Source: Bacillus massilioanorexius (lineage in GTDB: Bacteria > Bacillota > Bacilli > Bacillales > DSM-1321). Taken from it: DNA of 64,000 nt. The translations under genes and the position numbers were made by a program. How positions within the stretch are numbered: position 1 is the stretch's first letter; each line of letters starts with the position of its first letter. Below the pieces are notes generated by a model, which was not told where the DNA came from, did no database searches, and worked only from the letters and a program-made list of their open reading frames with translations. The stretch spans positions 27,441 to 91,440 of the forward strand of contig NZ_CABKRX010000045.1 in NCBI RefSeq assembly GCF_902374955.1, written 5' to 3'. Shown here piece by piece: positions 26,148 to 33,422 of this stretch.

Positions 26148-26612
26148 ATGAAGAAAATAACAACAATGTTACTTCTATTATTTGTTCTTGCTGCTTGTTC
26201 GAATGAAAACTCTACTGAAGTTAAAAAAGAAGAAAATGATAATGTTACTACTGAACAAGTTGAAAAGAAAAAGATAACGAAAGAGTTTGTAAAAAAGAAT
26301 GCCAAAGTTGGTCTGTCTTATAATGGAGTTAGAGAAATTTTTGGAACCGAACAGTATTCTGGAATTATGGATAATACTATGACTTTCATTTACGATTCAA
26401 CTTCATATAAACCAGTTGAATATGACCGACTAAGTGGTTCAGTAGCGTTTGATGATTTAAAGTCAGGTAACTTAGACTATCAGTTGTGGATTAATTTCGT
26501 AGAAAAAAAAGCTGTTTATTACCAGTATTATTTTGAAGGTGAAGATGGTGAAGTTTGGGGATATACAGTATCTAGTGACGGTGATAATTTGACCAGGAAT
26601 TCTGGCAACTAA
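26148..26612 (+). CDS. Small lipoprotein carried by the insertion
   Basis: The 154-aa exported lipoprotein has MKK plus a hydrophobic core and lipobox LAAC with the acylated Cys at residue 17. It is followed by an Asn/Glu/Lys-rich linker (about 20-50) and a C-terminal domain with LSYNGVREIFG and YQLWINFVEKKAVYYQYY, reminiscent of small SmpA/BLIP-like beta folds. AAAGGAGA stands eight bases before the ATG. The function is unknown. It may act outside the membrane together with the 58-aa membrane protein downstream, but that is only proximity. Confidence 0.8.
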   Translation: MKKITTMLLLLFVLAACSNENSTEVKKEENDNVTTEQVEKKKITKEFVKKNAKVGLSYNGVREIFGTEQYSGIMDNTMTFIYDSTSYKPVEYDRLSGSVAFDDLKSGNLDYQLWINFVEKKAVYYQYYFEGEDGEVWGYTVSSDGDNLTRNSGN

Positions 26613-26626
26613 TCTAAGTGAAAGAA

Positions 26627-26718
26627 TACACTTAAGCTAACAGGTGCAATACTACATTAAATAAGCTGAAATTATCAGCTTCTTTTTTATGCAACTATCG
26701 GTGCAGAATAGTTGCATA
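26627..26718. repeat. AACTAAC/GTTAGTT-type repeats, copy 2 and a variant, with a terminator
   Basis: Copy 2 reads ACACTTAAGCTAACAGGTGC (about 26628-26647). A terminator stem AAGCTGA/TCAGCTT with T-run (26663-26687) follows. A perfect 10-bp stem ATGCAACTAT (26689-26698) with ATAGTTGCAT (26708-26717) then encloses CGGTGCAGA. Confidence 0.55.
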
Positions 26719-26783
26719 AAAAACATTAGATTTATGGTAAAATTAAACATATATGTAAATAATCTAAAAAGAGGTGAGTTATA

Positions 26784-26960
26784 ATGAAAAAAAAGAAACT
26801 TGGAACTTTAATGATTATAATTGGATGTTTAGTTTTGGTATTTGCATTATTGAATAATTTTATGGCTTTTTTTAATAATATCGATTATATCTCTCTAATT
26901 AGTGTGGGAATAGTGTTTCTTTGTTGTGGAACATTTATAAAGAATAAAAAAGCACTTTAG
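26784..26960 (+). CDS. 58-aa two-helix membrane protein
   Basis: A short gene with GAGGTGAG before its ATG. The protein starts MKKKKLG and has two hydrophobic segments, about residues 8-30 and 37-51 (ISLISVGIVFLCCG), with a basic tail KNKKAL. The family is not recognised. Small basic two-helix proteins of this kind often serve as immunity or membrane-association proteins, but nothing here proves it. It lies in the insertion between the lipoprotein and the Rep gene. Confidence 0.65.
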   Translation: MKKKKLGTLMIIIGCLVLVFALLNNFMAFFNNIDYISLISVGIVFLCCGTFIKNKKAL

Positions 26961-27138
26961 TAAGTTAACTCTTTCTGAATCTAATTATTAGTAAGTAAAA
27001 ATCAAGAGAATAACACTTTAATGTATTCATAGTAGCCTATGTTTTGTGAAGAATTACACTTAAACAAACAGGTGCGTTAGTTCAATAAGGAGCAATAAAA
27101 TAAGCAATCTTTTTTATAAAAAACCATCTTAAAAATAT
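26961..27138. repeat. Spacer with AACTAAC/GTTAGTT hairpin repeat, copy 3
   Basis: The repeat lies at 27054-27085 (TTACACTTAAACAAACAGG then TGCGTTAGTTCAA). Otherwise AT-rich with no gene. Confidence 0.5.
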
Positions 27139-27185
27139 CAAAAAGCTATCGTTTTGAGCAATCTTTATTCAAAACGATAGCTTTT
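27139..27185. terminator. Strong bidirectional hairpin
   Basis: A perfect 18-bp stem: AAAAAGCTATCGTTTTGA (27139-27156) with its complement at 27168-27185. Each arm has A/T runs at its foot. Confidence 0.75.
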
Positions 27186-27304
27186 TGTATGTGATGAATA
27201 TAATCTTTAATCGTGATTTTTTATCAAACTTATTATAGATCTACAATTGAAAGATGTACTTTTCTTACAGCCATATGATGGGATTTAATTTTACTATCAT
27301 TCTA

Positions 27305-27351
27305 ACAAAAAAAGACTAGCATTAAACTTCATTCAAGAAAAATGCTAGTCC
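27305..27351 (-). terminator. Terminator of the putative rep gene
   Basis: GACTAGCAT (27314-27322) pairs with ATGCTAGTC (27342-27350). On the minus strand it is followed by a T7 run, just after the stop codon. Confidence 0.85.
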
Positions 27352-27355
27352 TTTT

Positions 27356-29107
27356 TTATTTTGTATTTGCTTTTAACCATTCCAACATCTTTTTATCATT
27401 ACTTTTATTCTGACGTTTGTATTCTCGTTTAATATAGCGAGAAAGAGTTGTATGAGCAATACCGATTTCGGCAGCTGCTTTACGTACACTTATTTTCTTT
27501 AATTCTAGTGTTTCTTGCATTAGTTCTGGACTTAAGACTAATTCTTCTACACTTGCACTAGTTTCTTGTTCCGCTTGAGATTCAAAATCAAAGGATTGCT
27601 GTCCTACATTTAAAGGTTCCGATACTAAGGATTGCTCCGTTTCAATAAATTTATATTCTCCTTCAACCATAGATTCTGCATCATATATCGTTGATAATTT
27701 CATAATTCGTTGATTTTCTTTCACCACAAGATCAGATGGTGTAATTAAAACCTTCACTTGGCACCAATAATCATTAAACCAGCCTTTCTTTCCTACCTTA
27801 TTATCATCAATCGGCTCTTCATATCGCCAATGTTTTATTACATTATCCTTTTGCAAATCATCTAACACATTTTCAAATCTATCTCTCTTTACAACGCCAG
27901 AATAACTATCTGATATATTCATGATATTTAATAAAGTTCCCACTTTAAATGGCTGTTTTAATGTTTTTCTTCGTGTCCTTATCTTCCATTGATAATTCAA
28001 ATAGCGAGTTAGTCGTTTATGCTCACGTTGTGTGTAATGATTATATTGAAAAACTTTTAAATTCAATACTCCTAATGAGTTGGAATTCCCATTCAGATAC
28101 GGTAAAAGTACAGAAGTCGGCTTAATTTCTAGAGCATAAATCCCTTTTGGTTCATCTGTCTTAATGTCATAAGCAATTCGTACCTTCCCGATATTAAACA
28201 TCTTCATAAATTCCTTTATTCGATAGCCTTCTTTATTTAACTCATCTGTATTAACTATCTTTATTTGTTCCTCATCTAACAGCACCCAAATAGTAGATAG
28301 TGCTGCCACTCGTTTCATGATATTAAAGCGGTCTTCCTCACGATAATTAAATTCTTTACCATCTAAAGTTCTCTTCCTTACTTGTCGTAACTTTAGTGCA
28401 TCATCACTATGAAACTCAATATAACCTTCACTTGTCTTAGGTGAAACCATCCACAAATATGAGATAAGATCGAGAAGGTCAGCGGTTAATTCATCTAATG
28501 AGTTGATAGTAGATTGCAACAGCTTGTACCATAAATCTTTTTGTTCAGCTGGTACATCTTCTTCCTCCAATTCATATGGTCTTACATCCGCTAATCCTTT
28601 CACGTTGCCCTTAGTGTCCATAATAGGAGCCCGATATATTCCATTATCTAAAGGACTATAATTGCTTTTCTTTGAAACAATGTCACTTAATAACTGATAG
28701 CTTGCTTCTGAACTTGAATAGAGGTAATTTCGTTCCATTACTTCATCTATTTTATCAGCATTTGTGCTAAAAATACGATTATCGAATTCCTTCTTCAAAT
28801 GAGGTTCCAAGACATTACGAATCATATCATGGTATTTAGACATGCCCTCAATAATCATACCTTTGGTGATATTTTCTTCTAAATAGATAGTATATGTAAA
28901 AAATGTATACAACGTTTTAAAGCTTTGACTTTTGATTGTTGCTATATGATCATCGTTTGGATCGTCCCTCTGACTATAGGCTTCCTTTTTCCAAACTTCT
29001 AAAACAGCAGATGGAACCAAAAACAGATTTTTAGCTTCTTCAAATATAGCAATTTTAATAGAATATGAATCTAAAATGGTGTCCTCCGCTATTTGTTTAT
29101 AATTCAT
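27356..29107 (-). CDS. Putative plasmid replication initiator (583 aa) with C-terminal HTH
   Basis: The large basic cytosolic protein has no domain I can name with certainty. The central part (about 240-440) has winged-helix-like segments: FHSDDALKLRQVRKR, KEGYRIKEFMKMFNIG, and the basic stretch YQWKIRTRRKTLKQPFKVG. The C-terminal KKISVRKAAAEIGIAHTTLSRYIKREY (about 540-570) is a clear helix-turn-helix. AAGGAAGG precedes the ATG, and an array of 11 direct repeats lies immediately upstream, the classic arrangement of an iteron-controlled theta replicon. A chromosomal transcription regulator binding its own repeat array is the main alternative. Confidence 0.6.
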   Translation of the reverse strand: MNYKQIAEDTILDSYSIKIAIFEEAKNLFLVPSAVLEVWKKEAYSQRDDPNDDHIATIKSQSFKTLYTFFTYTIYLEENITKGMIIEGMSKYHDMIRNVLEPHLKKEFDNRIFSTNADKIDEVMERNYLYSSSEASYQLLSDIVSKKSNYSPLDNGIYRAPIMDTKGNVKGLADVRPYELEEEDVPAEQKDLWYKLLQSTINSLDELTADLLDLISYLWMVSPKTSEGYIEFHSDDALKLRQVRKRTLDGKEFNYREEDRFNIMKRVAALSTIWVLLDEEQIKIVNTDELNKEGYRIKEFMKMFNIGKVRIAYDIKTDEPKGIYALEIKPTSVLLPYLNGNSNSLGVLNLKVFQYNHYTQREHKRLTRYLNYQWKIRTRRKTLKQPFKVGTLLNIMNISDSYSGVVKRDRFENVLDDLQKDNVIKHWRYEEPIDDNKVGKKGWFNDYWCQVKVLITPSDLVVKENQRIMKLSTIYDAESMVEGEYKFIETEQSLVSEPLNVGQQSFDFESQAEQETSASVEELVLSPELMQETLELKKISVRKAAAEIGIAHTTLSRYIKREYKRQNKSNDKKMLEWLKANTK

Positions 29108-29150
29108 AGAAACCTTCCTTTTTAAAAATAGAATTCTCTTATATTGTAAT

Positions 29151-29478
29151 AAAAAGCACCACTTTAATAAATAGAATACTAAAAAGCACCATTAATTTGG
29201 ATTAAATTTAAGAAAAAGCACCATTTTTATAGCAAAAATAATAAAAAGCACCATTATTAGCGGAACTCTTAACCCAAAAAGCACCACTTTCTATTACTAC
29301 ATATTTATTAATTCGCACCACTATTAGCGGAACTTCACCTCTAAAAAGCACCATTTTTATAGCAAAAATAATAAAAAGCACCATTATTAGCGGAACTCTT
29401 AACCTAAAAAGCACCACTTTGACCTTTTTGGTATAAAAAGCACCACTATTAGCGGAATCCTTAACCTAAAAAGCACCA
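29151..29478. repeat. Array of 11 iteron-like repeats, core AAAAAGCACCA
   Basis: Cores begin at 29151, 29181, 29213, 29243, 29276, 29310 (degenerate, TTCGCACCA), 29343, 29373, 29406, 29435 and 29468, so steps are 29-34 bases, close to three helical turns. A 78-base block (29213-29290) is repeated at 29343-29420 with a single difference. ATTAGCGGAA recurs four times between cores. The array lies between the rep-like gene and the resumed GGDEF sequence, as expected for a replication origin or an autoregulated operator. Confidence 0.85.
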
Positions 29479-29480
29479 CT

Positions 29481-29624
29481 TTAAATATAGAAATGACTGA
29501 GACGAGCCATATAGGGATTGCTAAAATTTCTAACGAATTATGTACATATGAGGCACTGTTCAAGGCTGCAGATGAAGCAATGTATCAATCCAAAAAACAT
29601 GGGAAAAATAAAATATCCTTTTAA
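29481..29624 (+). pseudogene. C-terminal remnant of the interrupted GGDEF domain
   Basis: Reading frame with 47 codons and a TAA at 29622-29624, starting LNIEMTETSHIGIAKIS and ending ALFKAADEAMYQSKKHGKNKISF. These are the SIGIA strand and the ADxAMYxAKxxGxN end of GGDEF domains, and no other part of such a gene adjoins them. It completes the domain that stops at 25733. A handful of residues at the joint are missing. Confidence 0.85.
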
Positions 29625-29655
29625 CTACTGACGCTCTACTTTTTACATTACCAAT

Positions 29656-29704
29656 AAAAAAGTTCACTCTAATAGCTTTCGGATTGTTCAGAGTGAACTT
29701 TTTT
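29656..29704. terminator. Terminator between the GGDEF remnant and yutE
   Basis: AGTTCACTCT (29661-29670) pairs with AGAGTGAACT (29690-29699), with A6/T6 at the feet, usable in both directions. Confidence 0.8.
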
Positions 29705-29714
29705 GAATTTATTA

Positions 29715-30152
29715 TTAATTTATAAAAGCTGAAACAGGTCCTAATTCATTAATTAAATATTGGCGAACTGCATTTGGAAATTGTTTAAATGCTTGGAAAT
29801 TTTCACGCAATACATTTTGTAACAGTTCATGATTAATCACTAAATAATCTTGAACAATTGTTTTACGTAAAGGAAGTATTTGTTTAAATTGAACTTCCAT
29901 TTCTTTTGTTATAACTTTCTCATCTAATAAGATATCAATAATATCTTCATAGCTTCCAGGATCCCTCATAATAAAGCCATCAATAATAGCATTACTTACA
30001 TCTAAAACACAATCTGTCATCGATTGAGCCACTCTTTCAAGTGCTATTTTAGATATCTCATCATCCCAATATGTTTTTTCCTGAAATAAGTCCATATTTT
30101 TTTCTAAAAATGCAAGGTAACTTTCTATTTTCTGCCGATCTACGAAGTACAT
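29715..30152 (-). CDS. yutE: YutE, HepT-like DUF86 protein
   Basis: The 145-aa helical protein matches the HepT-like family as in B. subtilis YutE: MYFVDRQKIESYLAFLE at the start, IDGFIMRDPGSYEDIIDIL in the middle, and LGPVSAFIN at the end. HepT toxins carry Rx4HxY. Here the site reads RKTIVQDY, with Gln for His, and no MNT-type antitoxin gene is adjacent, so RNase toxicity is unlikely. It overlaps nothing and is 14 bases after the EAL gene, so the two may be co-transcribed. Confidence 0.85.
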   Translation of the reverse strand: MYFVDRQKIESYLAFLEKNMDLFQEKTYWDDEISKIALERVAQSMTDCVLDVSNAIIDGFIMRDPGSYEDIIDILLDEKVITKEMEVQFKQILPLRKTIVQDYLVINHELLQNVLRENFQAFKQFPNAVRQYLINELGPVSAFIN

Positions 30153-30166
30153 ATTTTTTCATCCCT

Positions 30167-31474
30167 TCATATTGATGCTGGTACGATCACTTTTTCTATA
30201 TTAAGTGGTCTCGCATAAAAATATCCTTGTGCTAAATCAACTTTATTTTTTGATAATATCATAGCTTCCTTTTCGTTTTCAATTCCTTCGGCTACTACTG
30301 TTGAGCCAATGTCTTTTGCAATCAAAAGTAAGCCTTTAAGCATGGATTCTTTTACTGAATTTAAATCTATATCTTGAATAACGCTTCGATCAATTTTGAT
30401 AACATCCGGCATAATTTCAATGATGGTATGCAAGCTAGCATAACCAGCTCCAGTATCATCTACCGCAATTCGAATTCCTAGCTCACGAAGCTTTTTAATA
30501 TTACTACTAATAAATTCAAGATTATCAATGGAATCTCTCTCTGTTATTTCCAATACTAGCTTTTTTGGTGAAACGGAGTAATATTCCTGTAATAGTGCTT
30601 GAAAATCATGAAAGAAGCGGGCATTTCCAACCGTGATAGGGGTAAAATTAATAAAAATATTCTTGCTAGATTCCATGACAGTCAATTTTTGCATAATTTT
30701 CTCTAATACGATCATTTCTAGCTCATATAGTAAACCCGTTTGCCTTGCTAGAGCAAATAAATTAAGTGGACTTTCTAAATCCGTTCCCACTGGACCTCGA
30801 GTGAGAATCTCACAGGCAACCTCATGATTAGAATTAAGTTCAACTATTGGCTGTGCTAATAACGCTATATCTTTGTTCTTAATTATCTGATTCATTTGAA
30901 AATACATTTGATCATAGTCTGTTTTTTTCTTCTTTTGAGCCATTGTAAACGCTTGTTGATGGGCTTTATCTATTACTTCATACAGATTTCTGCTCGACTT
31001 TTCAACAAACATGTAACCCGTATTAAAAGAAGAGGACATACCTGGATAAGCAGCGTTCATTTTTCTATTTAAGCATTCTTCAATATAGCTAGCATTTACA
31101 GACAAATCATCTAACAGATGATTATTCAAGCTAATTCGTAAAATGGCAGTTAACCCTTCACTTTGATAATCATGAATAGCTAAAATATCTTTATTAAATC
31201 TACTCGTCGAACAACGAGCAAATTCTTTTTTTAAAATAACAATATATTTCTCTAACCCTTCCTCACCTAATTTTTCAGATAGCTTTTTATAATTTTCAAT
31301 GTAAATAGAAAGGACAGCAATTTCATATCCTTCTTTAATAGCTACCTTAACGTTTGTCATAATAGGGTTTCGGACAATAAATGTTGGCGGGTAATATGTA
31401 ATCTTTGATGTTGGTAGTAATATTTTCAACCAGCTGCTAACTTTATTTTTCTTAAAGAGTTTCGAGGAATTCAC
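30167..31474 (-). CDS. EAL-domain cyclic-di-GMP phosphodiesterase with degenerate GGDEF-like N-terminus
   Basis: The 435-aa cytosolic protein has no membrane segment. Residues 1-180 resemble a GGDEF fold without the GGDEF motif. Residues about 190-430 form an EAL domain. The signature is CEILTR (EIL for EAL), and the metal/catalytic residues look complete: FINFTP, LEITERD, VDDTGAGYASL, IKIDRS, VAEGIEN and QGYFYARP. It should hydrolyse cyclic-di-GMP to pGpG. It starts with GTG behind AGGGAGGGTGG. It stands next to the broken diguanylate cyclase gene, which would have been its counterpart. Confidence 0.88.
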   Translation of the reverse strand: MNSSKLFKKNKVSSWLKILLPTSKITYYPPTFIVRNPIMTNVKVAIKEGYEIAVLSIYIENYKKLSEKLGEEGLEKYIVILKKEFARCSTSRFNKDILAIHDYQSEGLTAILRISLNNHLLDDLSVNASYIEECLNRKMNAAYPGMSSSFNTGYMFVEKSSRNLYEVIDKAHQQAFTMAQKKKKTDYDQMYFQMNQIIKNKDIALLAQPIVELNSNHEVACEILTRGPVGTDLESPLNLFALARQTGLLYELEMIVLEKIMQKLTVMESSKNIFINFTPITVGNARFFHDFQALLQEYYSVSPKKLVLEITERDSIDNLEFISSNIKKLRELGIRIAVDDTGAGYASLHTIIEIMPDVIKIDRSVIQDIDLNSVKESMLKGLLLIAKDIGSTVVAEGIENEKEAMILSKNKVDLAQGYFYARPLNIEKVIVPASI

Positions 31475-31655
31475 CCGATTCCACCCTCCCTATACACGGT
31501 ATTAGAGTGACTATACTGAATATTTTATCATGAATATCCACTTTTTGGGCAAAATTCTATTATTATCGTCAAAAAACAGACATATCTTTCAAACAAATCG
31601 AGCAAATTTTTGTTAGAATAGGAGAAGGAATTCGATGTATTAGGAGGAATTTTAC

Positions 31656-32624
31656 TTGGAACGCGAATTAGCAATGGAAATTGTACGAGTAACAGAAGCA
31701 GCAGCTCTTGCATCTGCTCAATGGATGGGTAGAGGTAAAAAAAATGAAGCGGATAACGCTGCAACAACAGCCATGAGAAAAATGTTTGACTCTGTCAATA
31801 TGAACGGAACAGTAGTAATAGGTGAAGGAGAACTTGATGAAGCTCCTATGCTTTACATTGGCGAAAAATTAGGAACAGGCAATGGACCTGATGTTGATAT
31901 AGCTGTTGATCCTTTAGAAGGTACAATCATCGTTGCTAAAGGTCATAACAATGCAATGGCCGTTATTGCCGCAGCTGATAAAGGAACACTTCTACACGCA
32001 CCAGATATGTATATGGAAAAGATTGCAGTCGGTAAAAACGCTGCAGGTCTTGTGCATTTAGACGATCCAATAGAAAAAACAATAGAAATTGTCGCTAAAG
32101 CAAATAACAAACGAGTTCAAGATTTAAATGTTATTATTCAAGAAAGAGAACGTCACCAAGATTTAATTGATCGTATACGTGCAAAAGGAGCTCGTGTTAG
32201 CTTATTCGGAGATGGCGATGTAAGTGCTTCGATTTCAACAGCATTTCCTCAAACAGGGATTGATTTATTTGTAGGTATTGGCGGAGCTCCTGAAGGAGTC
32301 ATTTCAGCAGCTGCCATAAAATGTCTAGGAGGAGATATGCAAGCTAGACTTGTACCTCAAAATGCTGAAGAAGAAGAACGTTGTCGCCAAATGGGACTAG
32401 AAGATCCTCGACAATTACTTACGCTCAATGATTTAGTATCTGGGGATGATGCTATTTTTGCAGCAACTGGGGTTTCAAATGGGGATTTACTAGCTGGTGT
32501 TCGATTTTTAGGTGGAGACTTGGTAGAAACAGATTCCATCATTATGCGTAGCAAAACAAAAACAGTACGTTATATCAAAGCACATCACCATTTAGATCAC
32601 AAGCCACATTTAATTTTCGTTTAG
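31656..32624 (+). CDS. glpX: Fructose-1,6-bisphosphatase class II (GlpX)
   Basis: The 322-aa gluconeogenic phosphatase is metal dependent. The family blocks are present: VRVTEAAALASAQWMGRGKKNEAD, VVIGEGELDEAPML, the DPLEGT motif, LLHAPDMYMEKIAVG and GIGGAPEGVISAAA. The start is TTG behind AGGAGGAA. After DPLEGT the sequence is IIVAKGHNN where related enzymes have N or T, an unusual change near the active site. B. subtilis glpX lies elsewhere, so this may be a second copy in the genome. DUF3055 follows 12 bases downstream in the same operon. Confidence 0.93.
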   Translation: MERELAMEIVRVTEAAALASAQWMGRGKKNEADNAATTAMRKMFDSVNMNGTVVIGEGELDEAPMLYIGEKLGTGNGPDVDIAVDPLEGTIIVAKGHNNAMAVIAAADKGTLLHAPDMYMEKIAVGKNAAGLVHLDDPIEKTIEIVAKANNKRVQDLNVIIQERERHQDLIDRIRAKGARVSLFGDGDVSASISTAFPQTGIDLFVGIGGAPEGVISAAAIKCLGGDMQARLVPQNAEEEERCRQMGLEDPRQLLTLNDLVSGDDAIFAATGVSNGDLLAGVRFLGGDLVETDSIIMRSKTKTVRYIKAHHHLDHKPHLIFV

Positions 32625-32636
32625 GGAGGAAATACT

Positions 32637-32903
32637 GTGGAAGAACGCTTCTATTTATACGACTATAAGGAACAAACCAACACTCGCTTTGTAAGCTTTG
32701 TAGGGGAAAGCCAACGATTTGATTTAGCCATTATTTCTTCAGAAAGATTCTATGGCAAACAGCTTGTTCTTGATATGCAAAGTAATGCTTTCGCTATAAT
32801 CGGTCAAGATGATTTAGATGAAGAAGGATATTTAGAGCATGCTTTTAGACTCTCAGAAGAACAAGCAGCTGAACTAAAAGACTTCCTTGAACAAGTAGTA
32901 TGA
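32637..32903 (+). CDS. DUF3055 family protein
   Basis: The 88-aa acidic protein starts with GTG behind GGAGGAAATAC. Conserved segments ERFYLYDY, TRFVSFVGESQRFDLAII, YGKQLVLDMQSNAFAIIG and LDEEGYLEHAF match the small DUF3055 family I recall from Bacillus and Staphylococcus. The function is unknown. It is co-transcribed with glpX and followed by a terminator. Confidence 0.82.
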   Translation: MEERFYLYDYKEQTNTRFVSFVGESQRFDLAIISSERFYGKQLVLDMQSNAFAIIGQDDLDEEGYLEHAFRLSEEQAAELKDFLEQVV

Positions 32904-32912
32904 GCCTTTAAG

Positions 32913-32938
32913 CATGCATCTGTAGAGATGCGTTTTTA
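32913..32938 (+). terminator. Terminator of glpX-DUF3055
   Basis: GCATCT (32916-32921) pairs with AGATGC (32926-32931), extended by a T-G pair, followed by T5. Confidence 0.7.
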
Positions 32939-32976
32939 TGAAGGCTATCCATAAATAGATAGATCTATTTTTAAAT

Positions 32977-33027
32977 AAAAGAAGCTTTGCTCAAACGTTA
33001 CCTAAAAACGAATGACAAAGCTTCTTT
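32977..33027 (-). terminator. Terminator of yutD
   Basis: AAAGAAGCTTTG (32978-32989) pairs with CAAAGCTTCTTT (33016-33027), with a T-rich tail on the minus strand, just after the yutD stop. Confidence 0.75.
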
Positions 33028-33030
33028 ATT

Positions 33031-33315
33031 TTACCTCGAATGATTTTTCATTTTTTTCATAACGAAATAAGGGCATCCAAAATTACAAAACTCATATAAA
33101 TATTCAGATAAAGTGCTAATTTTTGTATCATATGAAGATTTTTGGTTTTGATCATCAAAAAAACCTTTCAATCTTAATTGACCATATCCCCAATCGCCGA
33201 CTACATAATCATATTTATTTAAAATTTCGCTATAACGTGCTTTAAAAGCCTCTTCATTAAAGCCATCTCGATAGTCTTCTACTAATTCATATTGAAGATT
33301 ATTGATTGTAACCAT
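33031..33315 (-). CDS. yutD: YutD family protein (DUF1027)
   Basis: The 94-aa protein matches the YutD family: ELVEDYRDGFNEEAFKARYSEIL, YDYVVGDWGYGQLRLKGFF and the cysteine pair in FCNFGCPYFV. The function is unknown. The gene is regularly found near lipA in bacilli, as here. GAGGTGAAAAC precedes the ATG. Confidence 0.9.
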   Translation of the reverse strand: MVTINNLQYELVEDYRDGFNEEAFKARYSEILNKYDYVVGDWGYGQLRLKGFFDDQNQKSSYDTKISTLSEYLYEFCNFGCPYFVMKKMKNHSR

Positions 33316-33365
33316 GTTTTCACCTCAATTATCCATCCTCCCTTCATTATAACTCATTTAATAGT

Positions 33366-33393
33366 AAAGAAAAACTGTCACCGGTCCTTTTTA
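33366..33393. repeat. Short dispersed ACCGTCACCGGTCC motif, copy 1
   Basis: AAAGAAAAACTGTCACCGG then TCCTTTTTAA. On the minus strand it reads GGACCGGTGACAGTTTTTC, a tiny stem followed by T residues. Related copies are at 43525, 55445 and 63066. Confidence 0.5.
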
Positions 33394-33422
33394 ATTCAAC
33401 TAACTTACATACTTACTAGAAA

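Larger units (their letters stand above)
25735..29480. mobile_element. Plasmid-replicon-like insertion splitting the GGDEF gene
   Basis: About 3.75 kb separates the two halves of one GGDEF domain. It contains a ligase fragment (minus), a lipoprotein and a 58-aa membrane protein (plus), a 583-aa putative replication initiator (minus), and 11 iteron-like repeats at the right end. No transposase, integrase or terminal inverted repeat is visible, and no target duplication is obvious. This fits an integrated or recombined plasmid piece better than a transposon. The boundaries are set by loss of GGDEF homology and are good to about 10 bases. Confidence 0.65.

Noticed and set aside
29208..29417. Minus-strand frame within the iteron array
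   Set aside because: Its apparent protein repeat is simply the translated direct DNA repeats; there is no start signal.
29151..29478. CRISPR array
   Set aside because: The repeated core is only about 11 bp, the spacers are themselves partly repeated, and no cas gene is present.
25735..29480. Reading the insertion as a transposon or integron
   Set aside because: No transposase or recombinase gene, no inverted ends and no clear target duplication are visible.
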